A stretch of DNA of 59,006 bases from NCBI GenBank assembly GCA_014055495.1, contig WIAG01000021.1, positions 1-59,006 on the forward strand, in the 5' to 3' direction. The translations under genes were made by a program, and so were the position numbers. Below the pieces are notes generated by a model that saw only the letters and a program-made list of their open reading frames with translations, had not been told where the DNA came from and searched no databases. This DNA is from Nitrospira sp. CR1.2. GTDB lineage: Bacteria > Nitrospirota > Nitrospiria > Nitrospirales > Nitrospiraceae. Below, piece after piece: positions 46,089-54,546 of the stretch. How positions within the stretch are numbered: position 1 is the stretch's first letter; every line of letters begins with the position of its first letter.

Positions 46089-46352
46089 CAGGATGCGGGA
46101 AAAGTTCGCCGGCGGCGTTCTCGACCTCCGTGAAGCCCATCTAAGTCAGGATCCGTATCCGGGCTGTCACGAGAGACGAACGACGTTTCATGAACGACGG
46201 ACGATGAGGACGGCCTGTTTGCGCATCCTGCACCGTGCCGGCCTTGCCGATTCCTCTTTCGAGCCGGAGCAGGGCGTCGATTTTCAATCTGGGCAGTCCT
46301 CTCCCGTTCCTTTGGTAAGCCGAGAGTCTTGGTGCGACTGCGTGCAGTCGGA
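46089..46352. other. Intergenic, dispersed repeat
   Basis: 264 bases after the ClpX gene. The ACGAACGACG-rich segment at 46169-46190 matches the repeat at 57989-58010 at 20 of 22 bases. No gene is seen. Confidence 0.5.
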
Positions 46353-46511
46353 CTATGCGGCGTGCCTGGTTTGCTGATGGCGTGTCGTGGCCGCGTTGTG
46401 TGGAAGCGTGGACATCATTCGCCTCTTCTCCGATTCGCTTTCACCCGCCATGGACCAGGCGATCAGCCACACAAGCGCAATCATCGTCCCGAGACCAATG
46501 AGCTCGACCAT
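46353..46511 (-). CDS. Tiny membrane protein
   Basis: A 52-residue protein starting MVELIGLGTMIALVWLIAWS, one membrane span followed by a polar, Arg/His-rich tail. GGAGGTGCCCT directly before ATG 46511 is a textbook ribosome binding site, the best evidence that this is translated. It follows another tiny membrane gene by 52 bases on the same strand. Neither has a known family. They could be subunits of a membrane complex or stress peptides. Confidence 0.6.
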   Translation of the reverse strand: MVELIGLGTMIALVWLIAWSMAGESESEKRRMMSTLPHNAATTRHQQTRHAA

Positions 46512-46563
46512 AGGGCACCTCCGGCATGTGAAAAGTAGGTTCCTGTGACCCGCTTGCAAGCGT

Positions 46564-46743
46564 CTACGCAGCTTGGCGAGGGCTGGCCTTCGCGTGGGTG
46601 CCAGACTCTTTCCCCCCTTCGATGTTTCCGCCAGAGGTCTTGGGCGACCCGCTTCGGGCGGAATAGGCAATGTCGATGCACAGAAACAGCGTCGCCACCA
46701 TCGCCAAGAGTCCTGTCACGATTCCCCAATACACTCCTGACAT
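46564..46743 (-). CDS. Tiny membrane protein
   Basis: A 59-residue protein starting MSGVYWGIVTGLLAMVATLF, one span, then LCIDIAYSARSG and a flexible Gly/Ser/Lys tail. The start has no strong ribosome binding site. It is the upstream partner of the 52-residue membrane protein. Both look like small single-span proteins of unknown function. Confidence 0.5.
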   Translation of the reverse strand: MSGVYWGIVTGLLAMVATLFLCIDIAYSARSGSPKTSGGNIEGGKESGTHAKASPRQAA

Positions 46744-47388
46744 AGGTCACCAACTCGTCGCTATACAGCGCGAGTCCTTTTGTGTCGCGCCCGACCTGCC
46801 GATGTGATGCCGTGTGGCGTTTCGGCGGGGGCGTGGCGTTCTCACGGTGGATGATCCGGATGCAACGGCCAATGGAAGTTCACCAACAGACCAGGTCGCT
46901 CGAAACCTCGGTGCGGTCAGGTATTCGACAAGTGCCAACGGGGGCAAAGAGTATCCTGCCCCTCGCACCGCAGGCATCGATGCTTCGAGCACTGAGGCGC
47001 TGACGGATGTGTTCGTGAACGTGGACGATGTCTGCTCAATGGGGTGGTGAGTGCGATCAATGAATGGGACCAGGCCACTTGAAGAAGATAACCCGGCGCG
47101 AACGTTGGAAAGGGGAGCTGGGAGGAGGACGTGACACCCGCCCTGTCCGTCCCGCTGGATTTGTGCTCCACGGAAGAACATGACAGCCACCTCCTGAACG
47201 AGGCGGATCGGACATGAACGAGACTAAATCCTATGCTTCCTGTCATAACCAGTCAAGCATGTGAAGAGCGAGCATGGCTAGAGCGAGGCGCAGTCGATCT
47301 GCTTCCACGACGGTGAGTAACATGTGGCTGTGAACAGCCGCAATCTCGTCCGTTCGCCGGTGAATCCGACGTGCACCGGGGGAGTGGA
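46744..47388. other. Long intergenic stretch, no gene seen
   Basis: 645 bases with overlapping open frames on both strands (for example on the minus strand 46747-47190 and on the plus strand 46814-47050). None has a recognisable domain, signal peptide or ribosome binding site. It could be decayed coding sequence. I found no repeat or structured RNA. Confidence 0.45.
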
Positions 47389-47796
47389 TTAGATCGTGTC
47401 TGGATTCAGGGACGTGCCGGGGCGCTCGGGCTTGGATGATTTGAAGCGCAAAGTCAGTTCCGGTTCTTCGCTCTCGGGCGAGAGGTTGAACGACCCTTCG
47501 GCGCTCAGATGTTCCTGCGAGCGTGATTTACCATGAGGGAAGAACCTCAGCTGGAATTCTCCCTTTCGTGGTCCCGTCGAGCCGTCGCCCGGGAACAGGC
47601 CGTTGACCTCGACATGTTCCCGCAATGCGGCGAGCGCGCGGTTGTACAGGTCGCACAGGATGCTCTCCGGCATCCTGCCGCTGCACGCGCTGCCATCGGT
47701 CGAACTGTGCGATGTGTCATTCGACGCAGCCTGACTATCCGTCACCGGGAAGCTGAAGGCCGTGAGGAGTGCAGTGACGAGGAGTAAGCGTCGCAT
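47389..47796 (-). CDS. Small secreted hypothetical protein
   Basis: A 135-residue protein with a signal sequence (MRRLLLVTALLTAFSFPVTD, cleavage near SQA). The mature protein has two cysteines (DGSACSGRMPESILCDLYN) followed by a helix and a beta-rich C-terminus. A disulfide is possible. No family is recognised. ATG 47796 is preferred to 47832 because it places the signal at the N-terminus. Confidence 0.65.
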   Translation of the reverse strand: MRRLLLVTALLTAFSFPVTDSQAASNDTSHSSTDGSACSGRMPESILCDLYNRALAALREHVEVNGLFPGDGSTGPRKGEFQLRFFPHGKSRSQEHLSAEGSFNLSPESEEPELTLRFKSSKPERPGTSLNPDTI

Positions 47797-47882
47797 GACC
47801 TCAATGTATCGTGAGGGGAAGGATCGGGTCAAGCCGCAGGTCGTCGACTAAAGGAAGGACGTGCCGGACTTGCCGGCCGGCA

Positions 47883-49046
47883 TCAGCAGCGGGTGAGGAG
47901 CTTCTCGTTTCGATTCCATTGCGAGACGGTGCCGCTTGTGTCGGTCAGCTCCAGTTTATCCTGGGACAGGACACGGACCGACAGCGGAGGAGTTTTACCC
48001 TGGGCCACGACGAGACGGAAGCGGTCCTGTTCCCGTTCGAAGCGGCCGGTCTGCAAGGTCGCTTTGTAAAACTCGGACACGTTGGCTGCGGTGATCTTCC
48101 AGACAAATTCTTCCTGGCGATCGACGAATTTCGACGATCCTTCCCAGGTTCCTACCAGAGACGGTTCGACCGGCGGGAGCCGTTTGACGGCCAGCTTGTG
48201 TGGAACGGCTGCAAACGAGTTCCAGAGCAGAGGATCGAATTTGCTCGGCGCCTGATTCTTGGGGAGTTTATCCCACGTCACGCTCAAAATGCCGGTGGTG
48301 GAAAAGCGATCGGCGTTCGCCATCTGATAGGTTCCATGCAGAATCTCCGGATACGACTCGGCTTCCCACCGACCCCGGTCTGCGGTGACTATGCCCGGCA
48401 TGACGATGGCGGTCGTCAGTGTCCAGCCATCGGGTTCGGTCAGGGTGAGGTGGCCCTTGCCGTACATCAGGCCCACGGGCATACATCCGTACCAATCACC
48501 GGCCCATTGCGAAGGGGGTCCCGTGGTTCCCGGTTCCGCGGCCGCGGAGGGCGTGCGCGTCGCGCCGCCGAGCCTTGTTGCTGCAACTTTGGCAAGATTC
48601 GTGACCGCCGCTTGCGGATTCGCCTGTTTCGGCGAAGTCAGTGAGAGCGTGACGAGCGCATCCGCCTTTAAGAACGTCAGCTGAATGTCGCCGATCGGTG
48701 AGCGGAGCGTAAAGGCGCCGTCGCCCACACCCGGGACCGGCTGATGACCGGCTTTCGCACGTTGATCGTGAAAGAGGCTCGTCTTGTCTCCGACAGGTCC
48801 GGAGTCCAGCTCGACGACCACGGTCTCCTGCGGATTTCGTTTGGCTTGGTAGAGACATTGCTGGTCATTTTGACGTGGACCTTGGGTGACGGGCGTGCCG
48901 ATGGCGAGTTCCACGTCGGCTTCGGTGATGATGAGGCAGGCATTGAGGTTGTTCGAGAGCGCCTCATTCGAGGGTGAACATCCGAAAACCGTCGCTCCCA
49001 GAAAAAGGCCGCAACAGGTCCGGCATATCGTGGACGAAAGATTCAT
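47883..49046 (-). CDS. Putative lipoprotein, DUF3558-like N-terminal domain
   Basis: A 387-residue protein. The N-terminus ends in VFGCSPSN, a lipobox-like site. ACLIITEADVELAIGTPVTQ and QCLYQAKRNPQETVVVELDS form a DUF3558-like domain (about residues 35-165) found in actinobacterial lipoproteins. The second half (WAGDWYGCMPVGLMYGKGHL, then VGTWEGSSKFVDRQEEFVWK) looks like lipocalin-type repeats. Both halves suggest ligand binding at the envelope. Function unknown. Confidence 0.65.
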   Translation of the reverse strand: MNLSSTICRTCCGLFLGATVFGCSPSNEALSNNLNACLIITEADVELAIGTPVTQGPRQNDQQCLYQAKRNPQETVVVELDSGPVGDKTSLFHDQRAKAGHQPVPGVGDGAFTLRSPIGDIQLTFLKADALVTLSLTSPKQANPQAAVTNLAKVAATRLGGATRTPSAAAEPGTTGPPSQWAGDWYGCMPVGLMYGKGHLTLTEPDGWTLTTAIVMPGIVTADRGRWEAESYPEILHGTYQMANADRFSTTGILSVTWDKLPKNQAPSKFDPLLWNSFAAVPHKLAVKRLPPVEPSLVGTWEGSSKFVDRQEEFVWKITAANVSEFYKATLQTGRFEREQDRFRLVVAQGKTPPLSVRVLSQDKLELTDTSGTVSQWNRNEKLLTRC

Positions 49047-49150
49047 AGAGCAGCAAGTCTAGGAGCGTTTTGCCGAAAATTGCAAGTTGCGCAGGTGATC
49101 CAAGCCTGATCGACAGTCGATGTTGATGTTGAAGAGACGGCCCCTGTTGT

Positions 49151-49570
49151 TCACGACGGGATAAATTTCAAGGACAGGCCGTTGATGCAATACCGTAGTC
49201 CCGTGGGTCTGGGGCCGTCATTGAACACGTGGCCTTGATGCCCGCCGCAGCGCGCGCAGTGGACCTCGGTGCGAGTCATGAAGAATTTGCTGTCGGTTCG
49301 GGTCTCAACCACCTTCGGGTCGATCGGCTGCCAGAAACTGGGCCAGCCGGTGCCGCTGTCGAATTTATGTTCCGACGAATAGGCCGGGAGATCGCAGCCG
49401 GCGCAATGGTAAATGCCGGCCTGGTGATTCTCGTGCAAGGGGCTGGTAAACGCGCGCTCAGTGTCTTCATGGCGGAGAACTTGATAGGCGGCAGGGGACA
49501 GCAGTTTTTTCCACTCGTCGTCCGTCTTCGTGACTTTCACGATCGGTCCGATCTCTATGTGTGCTGACAT
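49151..49570 (-). CDS. msrB: Methionine sulfoxide reductase B
   Basis: A 139-residue protein. Two zinc CxxC pairs (HCAGCDLP and HCARCGGHQ), SGTGWPSFWQPID around the substrate site, and the catalytic Cys in GLRYCINGLSL. It reduces methionine-R-sulfoxide in proteins. A resolving Cys is not obvious at the usual early position. AGGAG six bases before ATG 49570 decides the start over the adjacent ATG at 49573. It lies just downstream of lon on the same strand, separated by a hairpin. Confidence 0.95.
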   Translation of the reverse strand: MSAHIEIGPIVKVTKTDDEWKKLLSPAAYQVLRHEDTERAFTSPLHENHQAGIYHCAGCDLPAYSSEHKFDSGTGWPSFWQPIDPKVVETRTDSKFFMTRTEVHCARCGGHQGHVFNDGPRPTGLRYCINGLSLKFIPS

Positions 49571-49722
49571 CATGATCTCCTGGGCATGGGTGTGGAGTAT
49601 GGGCATGACTGATCCCGGTACCTGCCACCTTACAGATGTCTTTACGGAAGGGCAAGGCGAACGGATGGGTCGCGGGCGCGGGAGGTTTCAAGTCCGTCAG
49701 CGTATCAGGGAGGGGAAACGAG

Positions 49723-49744
49723 GCCCCGGCTGTCGAGCCGGGGC
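49723..49744 (-). terminator. Hairpin downstream of lon
   Basis: GCCCCGGCT (49723-49731) and AGCCGGGGC (49736-49744) pair perfectly around GTCG, just after the lon stop. No T run is obvious, so termination strength is uncertain. Confidence 0.6.
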
Positions 49745-49752
49745 TGTGCGGG

Positions 49753-52149
49753 TTACGAGGCGCTTGAGGTTGTCACTGGTTCAGGTCGTTCCGATGCGGA
49801 AGGGGAATCCTGATTGAATGCCGCCGGCAGTACCTCTTCGATCCGTTCGACCGGGAGAATCGTGAGTTCATCCCTGACTTCCTGCGGCACCTCCTTCAGG
49901 TCCTTCTCGTTGGCCTTGGGGAGGATGATCCGCTTGATACCGGCCCGATGGGCCGCCAGGACCTTCTCCTTGATGCCGCCGACCGGCAGCACCAGCCCCG
50001 TCAAGCTGATCTCGCCGGTCATGGCCGTATCGCTTCGCACCGGCTTGCCGACATAGGCCGACGCCAGCGCCGTGGCCATGGTGATTCCGGCCGACGGCCC
50101 ATCTTTCGGGATGGCTCCGGACGGGACGTGGATATGCACGCCGTTCCGCTTGAAGCGCGAGATGTCCAGGCCCATGCTCTCGGCATGCGACCAGAGATAA
50201 CTACGCGCGGCGCGAGCCGACTCCTGCATGACGTCCCCCAATTGTCCCGTCAGGGTCAGTTCGTGGCTGCCGGGCAACAGGGTCGTTTCGATATAGAGCA
50301 CGTCTCCGCCTGTCGGTGTCCAGGCCAGTCCAGTCGCGACGCCTGCCGGCAGGTTTTTCCGTGCCTCTTCCGGCTGAAACCGTTCCTGGCCGAGCCATTC
50401 GTCCAGAAGCGTTTCAGTGATGTCGACCGGTGCAGCCGGCGCATCCGTCGGCCGATCGGCAAAGGCCACGGCAACCTTGCGGGTAATGCGGCCCAGCATT
50501 TGCTCCAACTGCCGGACTCCCGATTCCCTCGTATACCGGCTGATGATGTGGTCGAGCACCGCATCCGGTAACGCGACGTCTTCGGCTCGCAGCCCGGCTT
50601 CCTTCAGTCGTCTCGGCCAGAGATAGCGGAGCGCGATTTCGCGTTTCTCCCGCTCGCTGTAGCCGTTGACCCGGATGATCTCCATCCGGTCCAACAGAGG
50701 CTGGGTGAGTGTCTCCAGCGTGTTGGCTGTGGTGATGAAAAACACCTTCGACAAGTCAAACGGCAGATCGAGATAGTGGTCGCGGAACGTGTGGTTCTGC
50801 GCAGGGTCCAAAATCTCCAGCAACGCCGACGCAGGGTCACCGCGGAAATCCCGTCCCAGCTTGTCGACTTCGTCCAGCATAATGACCGGGTTATTGACTC
50901 CCGCTCGCCGGACCGCCTGGATGATACGGCCGGGCAGCGCGCCGACGTACGTGCGGCGATGCCCTCGCAGTTCCCCTTCGTCATGCAATCCGCCGAGACT
51001 GAAGCGCTCGAAAGTCCGCCCCATCGACTTGGCGATCGATTGCCCTAGGCTGGTCTTTCCCACGCCGGGAGGGCCGACCAGGCAGAGAATGGGGGCCTTG
51101 GCGGAGGGGTTCAACTTCAAGACCGCCAGATGCTCCACAATGCGCTCTTTGACTTCCTTGATGCCGTAGTGATCCTCATTCAGGACCTGTCGCACGTGTG
51201 CCAGGTCAAGCCCTTCCTCGGACGACTTGTTCCACGGCAGTTCCAGCACCAGTTCGAGATAACTCCGGATCACCTGATGTTCGGGTGACGCGCTGGGCGT
51301 CTTCGCCAGTCGGGTCAATTCTCGATCGGTTTCCTTGCGAACGTGCTCCGGAAGATCGGCCTCCTGAAGTTTTTTCCTCAGGGCTGCCACCTCGTCTTCT
51401 TCTCCGGTCACTTCGCCCAACTCCTGCTGGATCGTCTTCAGTTGCTCGCGCAGCAAGTACTCCCGCTGGGTTTTGCCCAGCTTCTCCTTGGCCTCGCTGG
51501 CGATTTTGTCGCGTAACTGGAGGATTTGAACTTCGCGTGAAAGCGCCGCATACAGCCCCCGCAGCAAGTCCGCCCGGGTGGAGGCTTCCAGCAATTGTTG
51601 CTCGCCGTCGAGCGTGAGATTCAGCAAAGAGGCGATCCGGTACGCCAGGGTCACCGGGTCCTCCTCGGTTCCCAGTGCGGCCACGGCTTCATGCACACCG
51701 GGAGTCTGAATCAATTTCGGCAGTTCCGTAATGATGTCCAGAATCGCCCGATGCAAGGCCTCGACCTCCGTGCTCCGTTCTGCCGGCGGAGGAAGTTGTT
51801 TCACCCGTGCTTGGAGGTAGGGATCCACCTGGTCGAGTTTCAGCAAAACGAACCGCTCCAGGCCTTGGATCAGGATGTTGTAGTGCCCTTCGGGCGCTCT
51901 GGCCGTTTGTTTGATGACGGCTTTGGTTCCGATCGAGTAGAGATCTTCCAATGCCGGGTGATCGGTTTGTGCGTCCCGTTGGGCCACGACGAGCAACGTC
52001 TTGTCTTCCGTCTTGAGCGCTGCCTCCACGGCAGCAATCGAACGGTCGCGCCCCACCGTCAGCGGCATCATCGTACCGGGAAACAGCACGGTCCGCTTCA
52101 AGGGGAGTATGGGAAGATGCGTGAGTATGGGCGTGTTGAGATCAGTCAT
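49753..52149 (-). CDS. lon: ATP-dependent protease Lon
   Basis: A 798-residue LonA protein. N-terminal LON substrate domain (LPILPLKRTVLFPGTMMPLT), a coiled coil (about 200-270), Walker A GPPGVGKTSLGQSIA and Walker B VIMLDEVDKLG, then the Ser-Lys protease: catalytic Ser in KDGPSAGITMATALAS and Lys in GGIKEKVLAAHRAG. It is a soluble hexamer that degrades damaged and regulatory proteins. Length is standard. A short acidic, Ser-rich C-terminal tail follows the protease domain. Confidence 0.97.
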   Translation of the reverse strand: MTDLNTPILTHLPILPLKRTVLFPGTMMPLTVGRDRSIAAVEAALKTEDKTLLVVAQRDAQTDHPALEDLYSIGTKAVIKQTARAPEGHYNILIQGLERFVLLKLDQVDPYLQARVKQLPPPAERSTEVEALHRAILDIITELPKLIQTPGVHEAVAALGTEEDPVTLAYRIASLLNLTLDGEQQLLEASTRADLLRGLYAALSREVQILQLRDKIASEAKEKLGKTQREYLLREQLKTIQQELGEVTGEEDEVAALRKKLQEADLPEHVRKETDRELTRLAKTPSASPEHQVIRSYLELVLELPWNKSSEEGLDLAHVRQVLNEDHYGIKEVKERIVEHLAVLKLNPSAKAPILCLVGPPGVGKTSLGQSIAKSMGRTFERFSLGGLHDEGELRGHRRTYVGALPGRIIQAVRRAGVNNPVIMLDEVDKLGRDFRGDPASALLEILDPAQNHTFRDHYLDLPFDLSKVFFITTANTLETLTQPLLDRMEIIRVNGYSEREKREIALRYLWPRRLKEAGLRAEDVALPDAVLDHIISRYTRESGVRQLEQMLGRITRKVAVAFADRPTDAPAAPVDITETLLDEWLGQERFQPEEARKNLPAGVATGLAWTPTGGDVLYIETTLLPGSHELTLTGQLGDVMQESARAARSYLWSHAESMGLDISRFKRNGVHIHVPSGAIPKDGPSAGITMATALASAYVGKPVRSDTAMTGEISLTGLVLPVGGIKEKVLAAHRAGIKRIILPKANEKDLKEVPQEVRDELTILPVERIEEVLPAAFNQDSPSASERPEPVTTSSAS

Positions 52150-52404
52150 GTCTCCCTCCAGGGTAACCGGAAGATCTTCGCGTCACAGCGGGAAGGGTTG
52201 CGGCACATCCGCTCTCACGCTGATCACCGTTCTTCTAGATAGCCACGGGGAGGGGTGAGTCAAGCGCCGATCGCTGAGAAGCGAGCGGATGATGCGAGCG
52301 AGCCGAATGAACAACAGCGGATTGCCGAACAGCCATTGCCGAAGAGTCGTGAGATGGAACTGTGGTTCGGTTGCGTGGGCATCGCCATGGGAGCAGTAGG
52401 CGGG

Positions 52405-54516
52405 CTAGCGATCGATGAAGAGGCTCCCGGCGTTCTCCAGGTACGTTCGCCGATTGAGCCGCTCCGGACGCGCCTCGGCCTTCGCGGAAGGCACGGAGGA
52501 ATAGTCGTCGCGCCCTTCGAGGTCCAAAAACGCGCCGACACTCGTATCGGCGCCAAGCCCGAGCCCTCGGCTGACCGCATATTGATCCGCTCCGCCTTCC
52601 TCGATGAACAAGCCCCATCCTCCCAGGTCGGCCATGCCTAATCCCGTCGAGGCCGGCAGGTCGTAGAAGTCGCTGTCCGAGCCGCCATCGACGGCCAGCG
52701 CCACGCTGCCGTCCCAGGCGGTGCCGCCGTTGTAGAACGGACCTTTTGAACCATAGCGGTCTTTGCCCTGGTAGTCGATGGTCAGGCCCACTCCGAAATG
52801 GGCCGCACTGCCGTGGCCATACCGCGCCGCCTGATGCTCGTCGTCTCCCGCCAGATCGAGCGTAACGCCGACCCCGAAGAAATAGCCGTGTCCTTGGGAA
52901 AAGTTTGCGCTACGGTACCGATCTTGACCGGCCAGATCGATCAGGAGTCCCCAGCCGCCGGCCAGACTCTGTGCCCGTTGGGCCGGTTGTTTGCTCAAGA
53001 TGCGAAGCCCCGACCCCGTTCCAAGCCCGAAACAATCGTATTGAAACGAAGGATCGTGCGGGCGCGTGTGCGGAGCCTCGCTCTCGTTGTACGCGCTGGG
53101 GTACCGTCCGCCGCACTCGTACGTATCGGTTCCCGCCACATCGATCAACGCTCCGACGCCCAGCGGGCCTCCAAACCCGAGCGCGTAGCCATGACTCGTA
53201 TACCGGTCGTCGCCCGCACGGTCCACCAGAAGGCCGAATCCCCCGAAGGCCGCACCCTGAGTAAAGCGGCTACCGTCATAGACATCATGGCCGCCTCCGT
53301 CGTACAGGATGCCAAGCCCCGCAAGGCCGACTCCGCCGGAGCCGGGCGTCAAGCGATAGGTATCGTCGCCGCTGTGGTCGATCACGATGCCGATGCCCAC
53401 ACGTCCGGTGGCCAGCCCCAGCGCAGCCGGTTGATAGGTGTCGTTGCCGCTCAGGTCGATCACAAGACTGTTGCCGAGATCGCTATTCGGGCTGGCGCCG
53501 ATGAGTCCACGGTAGCTGTCGTTGCCTCCCAGGTCGATGATCAGCGCCGCACCCCTGTCGAGGTTGTACGTATTGGGGCCGTATCCACCGATGACGAACA
53601 ATCCATAGGACGTCTGTTGCACCAGCAGGAGATCCCCGGTGATGCCGGGGACACTCTGCGCGACCGGTTTCCGGTGCTGCAAGGCAATCTCCAGCTGTTG
53701 GAGAAACTTTCTGTTGCCGAGCCGGGCCAATCGTTGGGCGGCGGCGATCAGTGAGCCGTAATCGACCTGCTGCGTGAGCAAGGTGGCGAAGGTGACTGCC
53801 GCCTCCGCCTCCGCAAGGCGGGCCGGTGGCGTGATTTGCGGGGTGAACTGCTCCACGAGGGGTCGAGCCTGAGAAAACAGAAACTCCCGGTCCTGGGGAG
53901 ACAGATGGCGTAAGGCCTGTTCACGGTCCTGATACGCCTGTTGGAGCTCGTCCGTCAGAAACGTGAGCAGTTCCTCGCTGACCAGGGTGACGGGAAACGT
54001 CAGCGGCGCGAAGGAGGCACCGGTGCGATCCATCCCGCCTTCCAGAATGTCGATGACGGCGGGCAGCCCTTCGACACCGGATTCGGCAGCGGTCGACGCG
54101 AACAGCCCGGCCTGTTCGAGTGCGGCAAGACCCTCCCAGGGATCCGCCAGCGCGCGCAGGACAAGGTCGCGTTTAAATTTCGCCGGCTTGTTGGATTGAT
54201 CGGCCAGGGTTTTTCGCAGTGCGGGGAGGGCGACGTTGAGATTGTCCCGCAGTTCCGGTTCGACAAGATCTTTCAGTCGCGCCACCATCGCCAGCTGCTG
54301 CCGGTCGATCTGCCGGTCCGGCGCCGGCGTCACGGCGAACAGGGTAGAGAGTCGCGCACAGCCGCTCAAGAGGACCGAGAGCGCCAGGACCATCAGGAGT
54401 CCGAGCCGTCGATGCGAAGGTGTGGCCCGGCTTGGTTTCGAGCTGGCTGTCCGAATCGAATCGGACTGACGAGCAGCGGCCGGCCGGTCGCCGGATGGTA
54501 GAGCGGCGCCGATCAC
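52405..54516 (-). CDS. Lipoprotein with twelve D-x-x-G-x-D-x-Y repeats
   Basis: A 703-residue protein. A signal ends in LLSGCARL, a lipobox. Residues about 60-300 are helical (VEPELRDNLNVALPALRKTL). The C-terminal half has twelve tandem units of about 28-35 residues with the core L-I-D-x-x-G-x-D-x-Y (for example IIDLGGNDSYRG, VIDHSGDDTYRL, LIDLAGQDRYRS). Glycine-rich spacers follow the GxGxG style of calcium-binding or beta-solenoid repeats. The first 41 residues before the signal are unusual, so the true start may be later. It begins 30 bases after otsA. Confidence 0.75.
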   Translation of the reverse strand: MIGAALPSGDRPAAARQSDSIRTASSKPSRATPSHRRLGLLMVLALSVLLSGCARLSTLFAVTPAPDRQIDRQQLAMVARLKDLVEPELRDNLNVALPALRKTLADQSNKPAKFKRDLVLRALADPWEGLAALEQAGLFASTAAESGVEGLPAVIDILEGGMDRTGASFAPLTFPVTLVSEELLTFLTDELQQAYQDREQALRHLSPQDREFLFSQARPLVEQFTPQITPPARLAEAEAAVTFATLLTQQVDYGSLIAAAQRLARLGNRKFLQQLEIALQHRKPVAQSVPGITGDLLLVQQTSYGLFVIGGYGPNTYNLDRGAALIIDLGGNDSYRGLIGASPNSDLGNSLVIDLSGNDTYQPAALGLATGRVGIGIVIDHSGDDTYRLTPGSGGVGLAGLGILYDGGGHDVYDGSRFTQGAAFGGFGLLVDRAGDDRYTSHGYALGFGGPLGVGALIDVAGTDTYECGGRYPSAYNESEAPHTRPHDPSFQYDCFGLGTGSGLRILSKQPAQRAQSLAGGWGLLIDLAGQDRYRSANFSQGHGYFFGVGVTLDLAGDDEHQAARYGHGSAAHFGVGLTIDYQGKDRYGSKGPFYNGGTAWDGSVALAVDGGSDSDFYDLPASTGLGMADLGGWGLFIEEGGADQYAVSRGLGLGADTSVGAFLDLEGRDDYSSVPSAKAEARPERLNRRTYLENAGSLFIDR

Positions 54517-54546
54517 AGGTGCGCTCCGGACCTGTTCGTGTGCCGG

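Noticed and set aside
46093-46377. 94-codon plus-strand frame after ClpX
   Set aside because: It runs through a dispersed repeat and has no ribosome binding site or recognisable domain.
46747-47190. 147-codon minus-strand frame in the long gap
   Set aside because: Composition is Ser/Arg/Pro-rich with no pattern. Competing frames of equal quality exist on both strands.
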